Positions 11,777 through 19,163 of a DNA stretch of 23,203 bases are shown piece after piece (positions within the stretch are counted from its first letter, which is position 1; the number at the start of each line of letters is the position of its first letter). The notes under the pieces are model-generated. The model was not told where the DNA came from, searched no databases, and saw only the letters and a program-made list of their open reading frames with translations. A program made the position numbers and the translations under genes. Source of the stretch: a virus; IMG/VR virus record IMGVR_UViG_3300037070_010305, positions 1-23,203 of that record; one strand, 5' to 3'.

Positions 11777-12061
11777 ATGAGCCAGTTCGGGTTGACGAGT
11801 AATGAGACGGGTGGTTACTTCTTCGCGATGCTGATGAAGCGTCAGGCGAAAAAGAAACTGTCCGACGGGTTGCTCGCCCGAGCCATGAACGAGGAGTTCG
11901 GCACCACGCGGTATGACCAGCGACTGATGCGCATGTATCGGAACCGCTACAACCGCGGGGAGCTGAACGCCCGGACTGGCAGACCTGCGAGCCCCGTTCT
12001 CAGGTACGATGATGATGGTAAGGTGTTCGCGGCTCGCCGTGGACCACCGCCGAAGAGATGA
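11777..12061 (+). CDS. Small basic helical protein, 94 aa
   Basis: The product begins MSQFGLTSNETGGYFFAMLM. It has a basic helical middle (KRQAKKKLSDGLLARAMNEE, then DQRLMRMYRNRYNRGEL) and a Pro/Arg-rich end (GPPPKR). Residues 30-60 resemble a DNA-binding helical region, but no named family is clear. The ribosome site is weak. Its stop overlaps the helicase start as ATGA, so the two are probably co-translated; an accessory role in replication or recombination is an inference from position. Confidence 0.65.
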   Translation: MSQFGLTSNETGGYFFAMLMKRQAKKKLSDGLLARAMNEEFGTTRYDQRLMRMYRNRYNRGELNARTGRPASPVLRYDDDGKVFAARRGPPPKR

Positions 12062-13545
12062 TAACCAAGCGTCCGCTTCGGGATTACCAAGATGGAGCCC
12101 TCCGATTCTTTCCAGGATCGGGGGCTTTTTTTGCTTTTGACATGCGGCTGGGGAAGTCGATAACTGCCATACGATGGATGGAGCAACGCAATGCTTTCCC
12201 TCTGCTTATTATTTCTCTGTCTACTGTTCTTATCGGCTGGGAAGAGGAGCTCGAGCGGGAGGGTATTAAGGAAGTCGTATACCTCCGAGGATCTCTTAAG
12301 GAACGCGAAGCCTACCTCAATTCCTGGGCCGGGAAGACCAATAAGCCGAAGGTGATCCTGGTGAACTACGAAGCCGTCCCTCGTCTCGAGGAAGCTCTCG
12401 TAGAGTACGGGTTCAAAGGTGTCGTAGCCGACGAAACCACCGTCTTCAAGAATTGGGGTCCAGCGATAACCAAGTCAATGCTCTATCTACGGAAGAACAT
12501 AGAGTTTGCTGTCGGGTTGAGCGGCCTGCCGAATCCAGAATCGTGGTTTGATATATTTCCGCAGATGGTATTCGCCCACGGATCGTTCATGGAGTGTACC
12601 AACTTCTTCAAGTGGAGGAAGCGCTACGCGAAGCAGTACGGGTATGACTGGATCATCCCCGTTAAGAACATGGTCAAGATCAAGGAGGCCTACCATGCAT
12701 GCGCGGTCACGATCACCCGAGCACAAGCCGGGTACCGAATCGGAAAGGTTTACCAACGTAGGATGGTGCCGCCGACACGGGAAATGGTGGCTATACAACG
12801 GGAGGTCGCGCGCACATGGGAGATTCCAGGTCTCACGGACTATGATGACGCGTCACTCGATCAAAACGACTCGCAAACCAAGTATTCATTCGTCATCACC
12901 TCCTGGCTCCGGCGGATGGTCGGAGGATTCCTACCAGGACGACGACTAGAAAGTAACAAATATGAAGAAGTCAAACGAATTATCAATTCTCTGCCCTCCA
13001 CCGAACGAGTCGTTATCTGGTTCGCCTTTAATGATGAGATCCGACGGGCAGGAGATTATCTTGGGAAACATTGTAAAGGTCGATGGGAATACATTGACGG
13101 TACAGTTGAACGAGAAAGGCGTAGAGTTCGTATCCAGAATTTCCGCCAAGGCTCCACCCGTTTCCTTCTCGTCCAGCAAACCTGCGGACGGTTCGGACTG
13201 GACCTATCATCTGCGGACACGGTAATCTACTTTTCGAATAGCCACTCCAATGAAGTTCGTTCTCAAAGCGAAGACCGTGTCGTCATGCCTGGAAAAGAAA
13301 GGGACGCCCTCATCATCGACCTCATTACAGAAGGAACTGTGGAGGAGGAAGTTTACGCTACCCTCAAAGACAAAAAGTCTACCTCCCGCTCACTACTGGA
13401 AAGAGTATGTGGCCGATTCGGAGTGGCTGTCGATCGATCCGGGCCTCGGGGGGACCGGCTGGGCTCTGTGGAACGGCGTCAGGCTCCTAGCCAGCGGGTC
13501 CGTTTCGTCCTCAGGAAAAGTGGATCTCAACGGGCGATGCAGTGA
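12058..13545 (+). CDS. SNF2-family helicase/translocase
   Basis: This superfamily 2 ATPase has up to 495 residues. Motifs are: Q-like LRDYQDGA; Walker A in DMRLGKS (K33, S34); VNYE (motif Ib region); VVADETTVFKN (D125, E126; the DEAH-box position); and SGLPNP (motif III). The C-terminal lobe has VVIWFAFNDEI, then QQTCGRFGLDLSSADTVIYF and RSQSEDRV (motifs V-VI). Phage proteins of this type are thought to remodel replication forks or recombination intermediates. The core ends near residue 450 (SRSLLERV); residues 451-495 lie in the overlapping resolvase region and look like a shadow, rich in Arg/Ser/Gly. The ATG overlaps the previous stop. Confidence 0.9.
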   Translation: MITKRPLRDYQDGALRFFPGSGAFFAFDMRLGKSITAIRWMEQRNAFPLLIISLSTVLIGWEEELEREGIKEVVYLRGSLKEREAYLNSWAGKTNKPKVILVNYEAVPRLEEALVEYGFKGVVADETTVFKNWGPAITKSMLYLRKNIEFAVGLSGLPNPESWFDIFPQMVFAHGSFMECTNFFKWRKRYAKQYGYDWIIPVKNMVKIKEAYHACAVTITRAQAGYRIGKVYQRRMVPPTREMVAIQREVARTWEIPGLTDYDDASLDQNDSQTKYSFVITSWLRRMVGGFLPGRRLESNKYEEVKRIINSLPSTERVVIWFAFNDEIRRAGDYLGKHCKGRWEYIDGTVERERRRVRIQNFRQGSTRFLLVQQTCGRFGLDLSSADTVIYFSNSHSNEVRSQSEDRVVMPGKERDALIIDLITEGTVEEEVYATLKDKKSTSRSLLERVCGRFGVAVDRSGPRGDRLGSVERRQAPSQRVRFVLRKSGSQRAMQ

Positions 13546-13891
13546 CATCTGCATAGGGCTCTCGAACGCCCTGTCAGAGTACCGTCCCAATATTGTCGCG
13601 GTCTGCTACGAGCAGCCGCAGAACGTAGGTCATGTCGCCGATTTGAGAGGCGATATTGTCAAGCTCACCACGCTATGCGGCTTCATCAATAATTTCTTCT
13701 ATAGCGCGCTGGGGTGTGCTGTGGTGCCTGTCCGGATCGTAGATTGGAAGGGGCAGTTGCCGAAGGAGGTAACGAAGATGAGGGTCGAGAGATATTTGAA
13801 GAAGTATGCAGCTCACAGCGTAACCGGGAAGAAAACGTCCCACGAATATGATGCAATCGGAATTGGCATGCATAAGATAGGTGTCCTATGA
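13409..13891 (+). CDS. RuvC-like Holliday junction resolvase
   Basis: This 160-residue RNase H-fold nuclease starts at GTG 13409, with GGAAAGAG just upstream. The start is fixed by the first catalytic strand, SIDPGLGGTGWALW with D10. Other acidic residues are E68 (AVCYEQPQN) and D148 (HEYDAIGIGMH), in the RuvC order; the usual third-motif pair D-x-x-D appears as HEYD, so the fourth acid is less certain. RuvC-type enzymes cut four-way junctions and help debranch replicating phage DNA before packaging. The frame is open back to 13250, but that part is the shadow of the helicase gene. It overlaps the helicase frame by 137 nt and the next gene by ATGA. Confidence 0.88.
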   Translation: MADSEWLSIDPGLGGTGWALWNGVRLLASGSVSSSGKVDLNGRCSDICIGLSNALSEYRPNIVAVCYEQPQNVGHVADLRGDIVKLTTLCGFINNFFYSALGCAVVPVRIVDWKGQLPKEVTKMRVERYLKKYAAHSVTGKKTSHEYDAIGIGMHKIGVL

Positions 13892-14808
13892 GCTATGATC
13901 CCCACAAGAACGGCGTCTCAGTTACTCTCCTCCAGGGATGGCAGACCTGCCGCGAGGCCGCTCGCCTGAAGTACGTGTGCGGCCTACGCGCTCCGCAGAA
14001 AAAGGTCTTCATGGAGGGTGACATCTATCACCAGTCCCTGAGCTACGTCATCAAGAACGGGATGAAGACGGCGCAGACCACGGTCATGAAGTTCGTCGCC
14101 GAGAACGAGAAGAAGCTGATGAAGTCGGCTGGTACCTTTGAACGCGAGTCGGTCGAGAACGTGCTCGACATGGTCACCGTGCTCATCCCCGCTTACTTCA
14201 CCTATTGGAAGAAGGATCCGGCGCGCAAGTTCGTGATGAACGAGGACGGCTTCGAGGTACCGATGAAGATGAGCGACGGTAAGATCGTCCCCTTCAAGGG
14301 TAAGGTGGACTCCGTGTGGGAGAGCGACAAAGGTGTTGTCGTCAAGGAGTCTAAGTTCAAGAGCAAGATCATCGAGGGATTCGAAGACACCCTCGGGCTG
14401 GACCTGCAGGTCACTTCCTACATCCTCGCGGTGAAGACGAAATTCCCGAAGAGCAAGATGGCATGCATGTACGACGTCGTCCGCAAACCAGCGCTCAAGC
14501 GTGGTAAGGAGGAGTCTCGCAAGCAATTCATCTGTCGTGTTGAGGAGGACATCGCCGGGCGGCCGGGCCACTACTTCTCCAGGACAGAGGTTCTCCTCAC
14601 GCCGGCGGAAGTAACCTTCGCGGCTGAGCGCATGCATTATCTCACTCAGCAATTCTACGACTGGTGGAAGACGGCATCGCACGATGTTAAGAAGAAGGAT
14701 CCTGGGCTGAATGGTGGCGCGTGCGAATCGAAGTATGGTCTGTGCGACTACGTGCCGGCCTGCCACCGCGGAGAGCTCTATAACTACTCCAAATTCAGTA
14801 AAGGCTGA
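13888..14808 (+). CDS. Cas4/RecB-like PD-(D/E)XK nuclease, probable Fe-S cluster
   Basis: This 306-residue nuclease of the RecB/AddB/Cas4 group has motif I near H48 (EGDIYHQ), then KGKVDSVW (D141), then VVVKESKFK (E154-S-K156) and QVTSY (Q174, Y178), the expected catalytic order. One N-terminal cysteine (C21 or C31) and three C-terminal cysteines, C279, C286 and C292 in ACESKYGLCDYVPAC, match the 4Fe-4S arrangement of AddB and Cas4. The likely job is DNA end resection for recombination, or exonuclease activity in replication. It sits between a resolvase and a Sak4-like ATPase, a typical phage recombination setting rather than a CRISPR locus. Confidence 0.88.
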   Translation: MSYDPHKNGVSVTLLQGWQTCREAARLKYVCGLRAPQKKVFMEGDIYHQSLSYVIKNGMKTAQTTVMKFVAENEKKLMKSAGTFERESVENVLDMVTVLIPAYFTYWKKDPARKFVMNEDGFEVPMKMSDGKIVPFKGKVDSVWESDKGVVVKESKFKSKIIEGFEDTLGLDLQVTSYILAVKTKFPKSKMACMYDVVRKPALKRGKEESRKQFICRVEEDIAGRPGHYFSRTEVLLTPAEVTFAAERMHYLTQQFYDWWKTASHDVKKKDPGLNGGACESKYGLCDYVPACHRGELYNYSKFSKG

Positions 14809-14810
14809 GC

Positions 14811-14837
14811 TTGCGCTGGTAATGTTGGCAGTATGAT
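14811..14837 (+). promoter_or_regulatory. Promoter candidate TTGCGC-15-TATGAT
   Basis: TTGCGC (14811-14816) and TATGAT (14832-14837), spaced by 15 nt, lie in the 53-nt gap before the Sak4-like gene. The expected start is about 18 nt before the ATG at 14862, just ahead of its AAGGA site (14851-14855). Confidence 0.5.
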
Positions 14838-14861
14838 GCTCGGTACACCCAAGGAAATGAC

Positions 14862-15746
14862 ATGGCAATGATTATCAAAAAGGCCGACAAGAAGTTGGTC
14901 AAGAAGCCTGTCACCACGATCAAGGAGGTGTTCGAGCTGCCGGATGAACCGAACGTACCGAGCAATGAGTTGCAGGATTATAGCATCCTCCTCTACGGTG
15001 CGAAGAAGATCGGCAAGACCAGCATCACGGCGCATTTCGAAGACGCGTTCTTCATGTCCACCGAGCCCGGCACCAAAGCACTGCGGGTCTATAAGGTGGA
15101 CATCCGAACCTGGAAGCAGTTCCTCGGGTATGTCAAGGTCCTGGAAGAGCAGGAAGGCCGCTTCAAGACGGTCATCGTCGATACCATCGATCTCGCATAC
15201 GAGTACTGCTTTAATCACATCTGCAAGTCCAAGGGTGTCGCCCACCCGAGCGAGATGGACGACTACGGCGCGACGTGGCGCGAGATTGCCCAGGAGTTCG
15301 ATGGCGCTGTTCGCCGCCTCCTCAGCATGAACCGCGGTGTGGTCTTCATATCCCACGATACCGAGAAGGAGATCGAGAAGCGCGATGGCTCCAAGCTCGA
15401 CCGCGTGCAGCCTACCATGGCACGCGCTGCGATGGCCGTGGTCGAAGCCGTGGTGGACATCATCGCGAACTACTACTATGACGGCACCGATCGCTACCTC
15501 CGCATCGAGGGCGAGGAGGACGTGGTGTCCGGCTGCCGGCTCGAGGAGCACTTCATCCGCAAGGGTGGTGAACCGCGCGTCGGTGAGGACAAGATCAAGG
15601 TCATCTCGATGGGCAAGTCGGCTGTCGAATCGCACACCAATTTCATCAAAGCTTTCAACAATGAACAGGTCGAGGTTGATGCCTCGGTCAAGACGCCTCC
15701 ACCGAAGAAAAAGACCTTCCTCATCGTGAAGAAGGCGAAAGGATAA
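14862..15746 (+). CDS. Sak4-like RecA-fold ATPase (recombination/annealing)
   Basis: This 294-residue AAA_24/Sak4-type ATPase has Walker A in LLYGAKKIGKTS (K52, T53) and Walker B in FKTVIVDTID (D107). A sensor-like stretch GVVFISHDTEKE follows. Phage Sak4 proteins bind single-stranded DNA and promote strand annealing, usually with a partner ssDNA-binding protein encoded next door; the DUF669-like gene 2 nt downstream fits that. The N-terminus is Lys-rich (IIKKADKKLVKKPV), and the C-terminal tail (KTPPPKKKTFLIVKKAKG) is basic. AAGGA lies about 6 nt before the ATG, and the gene has its own promoter candidate. Confidence 0.88.
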   Translation: MAMIIKKADKKLVKKPVTTIKEVFELPDEPNVPSNELQDYSILLYGAKKIGKTSITAHFEDAFFMSTEPGTKALRVYKVDIRTWKQFLGYVKVLEEQEGRFKTVIVDTIDLAYEYCFNHICKSKGVAHPSEMDDYGATWREIAQEFDGAVRRLLSMNRGVVFISHDTEKEIEKRDGSKLDRVQPTMARAAMAVVEAVVDIIANYYYDGTDRYLRIEGEEDVVSGCRLEEHFIRKGGEPRVGEDKIKVISMGKSAVESHTNFIKAFNNEQVEVDASVKTPPPKKKTFLIVKKAKG

Positions 15747-15748
15747 TC

Positions 15749-16396
15749 ATGGCTGGCTTGGGAATCAAGATCAACAAGAACACCTTCACCAAGGGCAACG
15801 AGGCGAAGAAGAACTTCAAGGGGAACGACTACCCCGACGATGCCGAGCTCGGGAAGGGCACCTACTCCACCATCCTTTACGAGGGGCGCGGCGTCGAGAC
15901 CAGCAACGGTCCGCAGATCGTGTTCGACCTGCTCGTCGGCGACAACGAGATCACCGACGACTCGGCTGGCAAGCGCGTGAGCCTCTGGTTCTCGCTCGAC
16001 ACCGAGGAGAACGAAGGCAAGCAGGCGCGCATCGTCTACCTCTACAAGTTCCTCGAGCAGCTGGGCTTCGATGCCGACAATCTCGACGAGGCGAAGCTGG
16101 TGAAGATCCTGGCGGAGATCAAGGCCAGTCCGCGCGGCATCCAGATCACCGCCAAGCAGAAGGGCGATCACCTCAACCTCCGCATGAAGAAGGTGCTCGA
16201 GGGCGTCGATCTCACCGACATCCTGGCCAGCTACGAGGGCCCCGGCGGCGCGACCGAGGAGGAGGGCGTCGACCTCGAGAAGATGAACCGCTCCGAGCTG
16301 AAGAAGTACATCGTCGCCGAGAAGCTCCCGATCACGGTCTTCGCCGGTATGTCCGACGACAAGATCCGTGAGCTGATCGTCGCGAAGAGCAAGTAA
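15749..16396 (+). CDS. DUF669-like ssDNA-binding protein with HeH/SAP-like tail
   Basis: This 215-residue protein has an N-terminal 160-residue domain resembling DUF669 proteins (KGNDYPDDAELGKGTYSTIL, then GPQIVFDLLVGD and KRVSLWFSL). These accompany Sak4-type ATPases and are believed to bind single-stranded DNA. Residues 175-212 form a separate helical module (DLEKMNRSELKKYIVAEKLP, ending MSDDKIRELI) of the HeH/SAP type that binds nucleic acids. AAAGGA lies close before the ATG. The same small module recurs in the next protein. Third-position GC is very high, suggesting abundant expression as expected for a stoichiometric DNA-coating protein. Confidence 0.78.
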   Translation: MAGLGIKINKNTFTKGNEAKKNFKGNDYPDDAELGKGTYSTILYEGRGVETSNGPQIVFDLLVGDNEITDDSAGKRVSLWFSLDTEENEGKQARIVYLYKFLEQLGFDADNLDEAKLVKILAEIKASPRGIQITAKQKGDHLNLRMKKVLEGVDLTDILASYEGPGGATEEEGVDLEKMNRSELKKYIVAEKLPITVFAGMSDDKIRELIVAKSK

Positions 16397-16451
16397 GCAT
16401 CAACCAACCGACCATTCACCCGGCCGAAACAGGCCAGAAGGAAGCAAGACC

Positions 16452-16922
16452 ATGGCAACTCCCAAGTCAGTCCTCACCGAAGCCGAGATCAACGTCCTCA
16501 AGTTGCTCGCGGCCTTCATCCTCGCCGGCGGTACTGCCGAGCCGGCTGGTGAGGCCCCCGAACCGCCGGAGCCGAACGAGCCGGAAGATGATCTCGTCGA
16601 TCTCGACCGTAAGGCGCTCAAGAAGATCATCACCGACGAGGAGCTCGAGGTCACCTTCAACATCAAGACCTCCGACGACGAGCTCCGCGGCCTGATCCGC
16701 GAGGCGCGTGGCGCCGGTGCCGGTGCGGGCGAGCCCGAGCCGCCTGAGCCCGCTGAACCCGAGGTCGAGCTCAAGAAGGGCCAGATCGTGAAGTTCAAGG
16801 TCAAGGGCAAGACCCACTCCGGCAAGGTGAAGGACATCGATTACGAAGCCGGCAAGGTGAAGGTCACGTCCGACACCGACAAGAAGCTCTATGAGCTGGC
16901 ACCCGACGAGCTGTTCACCTAA
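16452..16922 (+). CDS. HeH/SAP-like and SH3-like domain protein
   Basis: This 156-residue protein is modular. It has an N-terminal helix (TEAEINVLKLLAAFILAGG), a Glu/Pro-rich linker and an HeH/SAP-like module at about residues 50-85 (DLDRKALKKIITDEELEV, then SDDELRGLI). A second Pro/Glu linker precedes a C-terminal SH3/KOW-like beta barrel (KKGQIVKFKVKGKTHSGKVK, then DIDYEAGKVKVTSD). It probably binds DNA or a replication partner. The gene has an AAGGAAG site about 8 nt upstream and is the last before a strong terminator, with the same GC-rich codon pattern as the DUF669-like gene. No family name is assigned. Confidence 0.68.
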   Translation: MATPKSVLTEAEINVLKLLAAFILAGGTAEPAGEAPEPPEPNEPEDDLVDLDRKALKKIITDEELEVTFNIKTSDDELRGLIREARGAGAGAGEPEPPEPAEPEVELKKGQIVKFKVKGKTHSGKVKDIDYEAGKVKVTSDTDKKLYELAPDELFT

Positions 16923-16952
16923 TCCCTGGTGGCACTCGTAATGGACCAGTGG

Positions 16953-16982
16953 TACCTCGGAGGATTTCCTCCGAGGTATTTT
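16953..16982 (+). terminator. Strong intrinsic terminator before the polymerase gene
   Basis: An 11-12 bp perfect stem joins TACCTCGGAGGA (16953-16964) with TCCTCCGAGGTA (16967-16978), followed by TTTT. It lies 31 nt after the stop at 16922 and 10 nt before the ATG at 16992. It separates the highly expressed single-strand-binding genes from the polymerase and argues against a polymerase start at GTG 16929. Confidence 0.82.
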
Positions 16983-16991
16983 GGTCAACTC

Positions 16992-19163
16992 ATGCGATTC
17001 ACACTCCCACCCATCGTTGGCAAGTACGAGACCTTCGGTTTCGAATCGTTTAACCCGAAGAAGTTGATGTCGTGTGACACGGAGGCCACCGGGCTGGACG
17101 TGTGGGGCACCTATGGGATCGACCGTTCGCTTATGCCAGCGCGCGGGTTCATGTTCCAGTTCTGCGATGAGGACGGAAACGTCGCGAGCATCAGGTTCGC
17201 TGTTCTCCCCAGAACCAGATCTGTCCTTTACCACCCGGACGGCATAGCGCTCGCTAACAAGTTCCTCAGCAACGAGAAGCTCGAGAAGATATTCCACAAC
17301 TACCCGTATGACGGCAAGATTCTGGAGAAGGCAGATGTGAAGCTGCGCGGGGTCATCCATGAGACGATGATCCGCATGCACATCATCAACTCAGAGAGCG
17401 GTTCCCTCGGGCTGAAACAGATAGGTGAGGAATTTCTCGACATACCGGCTGACGACGAAGCTGATTTGCAGAAGAGCACCATTGCCGGCCGGCGCTTAGG
17501 GAAGAAGAACGGTTGGCCGCTGTCCGATAACGTCAAGGGTGACTATCATCTCGCGGATCCCGGTCTCACGCGCACGTACGGTGAGCGCGATGCGCTGCGG
17601 ACGATGTCGCTCTTCCTTCACCAGGAGGAGTTCTTCAAGGAGAACGCCGATCAGGTAGAGGTGTACGCCCGAGAGCTGCGCGCGATGCATGTCATATTTG
17701 CGATGGAGAAGAAGGGTACTGCAGTTGACAAGGCGAATGTCCAAGAGCTGGACAAGTTCTATACGGCTGTGACTGACAGGTCGCAGGCAGCCATCAAGAA
17801 GATAACTGACAAGCTCCTCAACGGTAAGCCGTTCAATCCCAATAGTTCTCCTCAGAAGCAGGTAATCTTCTTCGACAAGCTGGGGCATACCCCACTGGCC
17901 TTCTCCTTTAAGAAGAGCAAGAACGGAGGGGGTGGACGCGGAAAGCAGTGGACGAAATGCGTACACTGCAAAGGGACAGGGGAGAAGTTCAAGATCGGTG
18001 GAATGAAGACGTGCGGAGTGTGCAAAGGCGAAGGGAAGAACCCGAAATGTGACGGCGATTTCCTGGAGAGTATCGGCATCCAGTACGACGAGGACGAGAA
18101 TCCTAGCCAGAAAGATCCGCTCGCCTACAATCTGCTCTACAATTCTGCCGCCAATACGATGATGACGTTCGTCAAAGCCTACAAGCATCTGATGGTGCTT
18201 GAGGATGGCGAGTGGGTTATTCATCCGAACTACCGGCAGGCTAAGGTCAAGACCGCGCGTCTCTCGTGCGAGAAGCCCAATCTGCAGAACGTGGCCAGCG
18301 ACGACTCTGGTAAGAAGCGGGTTGATCTGCCGTACCGCGTGCGCGAGTGCTTCGTCCCCAGGAAGGGCAAGCTCTTTTACATACCCGACTATTCCCAGAT
18401 TGAAATCTGGCTCTTGGCTCTCCTTAGTAAGGACCAAGAGTTCATCGATTCTCTGGCTAAGGGTGGTGACGCACATCAGATCGTAGCTGACATGATCTGG
18501 CCTGACGCTTACGACCGACAGATCGTAAAGGACGCCAAGAAGATTCTCAAGGCACACCAGCACGAGAAGGACCCCGATAAATACCTGACACCGCTTCAGA
18601 AGAAGCACGTCAAGGCAGCGAAGATGATTCGCAAGATCGCCAAGAATCTGAATTTCTGCAAGGTGTACGGCGGAGGCCTCGGCAAGATCGCTCTCATGTC
18701 CGACAGCACGCTGGAGCAGGCGGCGCAGTTCGATGCTGACTATGACGTCAGGTTCCCGGCGGTCAGCAAGTTCATGGAGGACACCATCCGTTTCGCCAAG
18801 AGGCACGGGTATGTCAAGACCCCGTACGACCGTGTCTATCGTGTCGACCCGAATCTCGCGTACCGCGCGACCAACTACGCCATTCAAGGAACCGCTGCGG
18901 ACCTGATGAAGGGTGCAATGGTCAACGTGCATCAGCTAGCTATTCAAAAATACCCTGGCAAGCTAGACCTTCTGCTGCAGATTCATGACGAACTTGTCAT
19001 AGAAGCTGATAAATCAATTCATTCGGAGACGACAATGCGTGCTATCTGCAACGCCATGACTGAAGACTACAAGTTCTTAGGAGCACCGATCCGTTTCCCT
19101 GTCGGCATGAAAATCGCAACCGAGCGCTGGTCCAGCGCCACTGAGATCGAGCTCGCAGCATGA
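16992..19163 (+). CDS. polA: Family A DNA polymerase with DnaJ-type zinc insertion
   Basis: This 723-residue replicative polymerase has a 3'-5' exonuclease with CDTEATGLD (D29, E31), HNYPYD (N103, D107) and YGERDA (Y196, D200). The polymerase motifs are A DYSQIE (D466), B R547-x3-K551-x3-F555-x3-Y559-G, and C QIHDELV (H665, D666). Phe at 555 corresponds to F667 of Taq. No 5' nuclease domain is present. Between the domains, at residues 307-355, is an insertion with two CxxCxGxG units (C323/C326 and C341/C344, plus C353). Those units are known from the DnaJ cysteine-rich zinc domain. The frame is open from GTG 16929, but a terminator hairpin lies in those codons, so ATG 16992 is preferred although it lacks a clear ribosome site. 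Confidence 0.93.
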   Translation: MRFTLPPIVGKYETFGFESFNPKKLMSCDTEATGLDVWGTYGIDRSLMPARGFMFQFCDEDGNVASIRFAVLPRTRSVLYHPDGIALANKFLSNEKLEKIFHNYPYDGKILEKADVKLRGVIHETMIRMHIINSESGSLGLKQIGEEFLDIPADDEADLQKSTIAGRRLGKKNGWPLSDNVKGDYHLADPGLTRTYGERDALRTMSLFLHQEEFFKENADQVEVYARELRAMHVIFAMEKKGTAVDKANVQELDKFYTAVTDRSQAAIKKITDKLLNGKPFNPNSSPQKQVIFFDKLGHTPLAFSFKKSKNGGGGRGKQWTKCVHCKGTGEKFKIGGMKTCGVCKGEGKNPKCDGDFLESIGIQYDEDENPSQKDPLAYNLLYNSAANTMMTFVKAYKHLMVLEDGEWVIHPNYRQAKVKTARLSCEKPNLQNVASDDSGKKRVDLPYRVRECFVPRKGKLFYIPDYSQIEIWLLALLSKDQEFIDSLAKGGDAHQIVADMIWPDAYDRQIVKDAKKILKAHQHEKDPDKYLTPLQKKHVKAAKMIRKIAKNLNFCKVYGGGLGKIALMSDSTLEQAAQFDADYDVRFPAVSKFMEDTIRFAKRHGYVKTPYDRVYRVDPNLAYRATNYAIQGTAADLMKGAMVNVHQLAIQKYPGKLDLLLQIHDELVIEADKSIHSETTMRAICNAMTEDYKFLGAPIRFPVGMKIATERWSSATEIELAA

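Noticed and set aside
13250-13408. N-terminal extension of the RuvC-like protein
   Set aside because: Those 53 residues are the out-of-frame image of the helicase C-terminal lobe; the RuvC fold begins just after GTG 13409.
13888-14808. CRISPR-associated Cas4 as part of a CRISPR locus
   Set aside because: No repeat-spacer array, Cas1 or Cas2 is present; the Cas4-like nuclease sits in a phage recombination module.
13984-15635. Long minus-strand frames opposite the nuclease and Sak4-like genes
   Set aside because: Both lie antisense to clearly recognised proteins and are rich in Leu, Val, Arg and His without motifs.
16397-16451. Possible terminator between the DUF669-like and HeH/SH3-like genes (GGCC...GGCC)
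   Set aside because: The stem is only about 4 bp with no T tract; the genes are probably co-transcribed.
16929-16991. Polymerase start at GTG 16929
   Set aside because: The codons contain a perfect terminator hairpin with a T tract and give a non-conserved 21-residue extension.
17496-18932. 478-residue minus-strand frame inside the polymerase gene
   Set aside because: The plus strand carries every exonuclease and polymerase motif; the minus frame is an antisense artefact of GC-biased codons.
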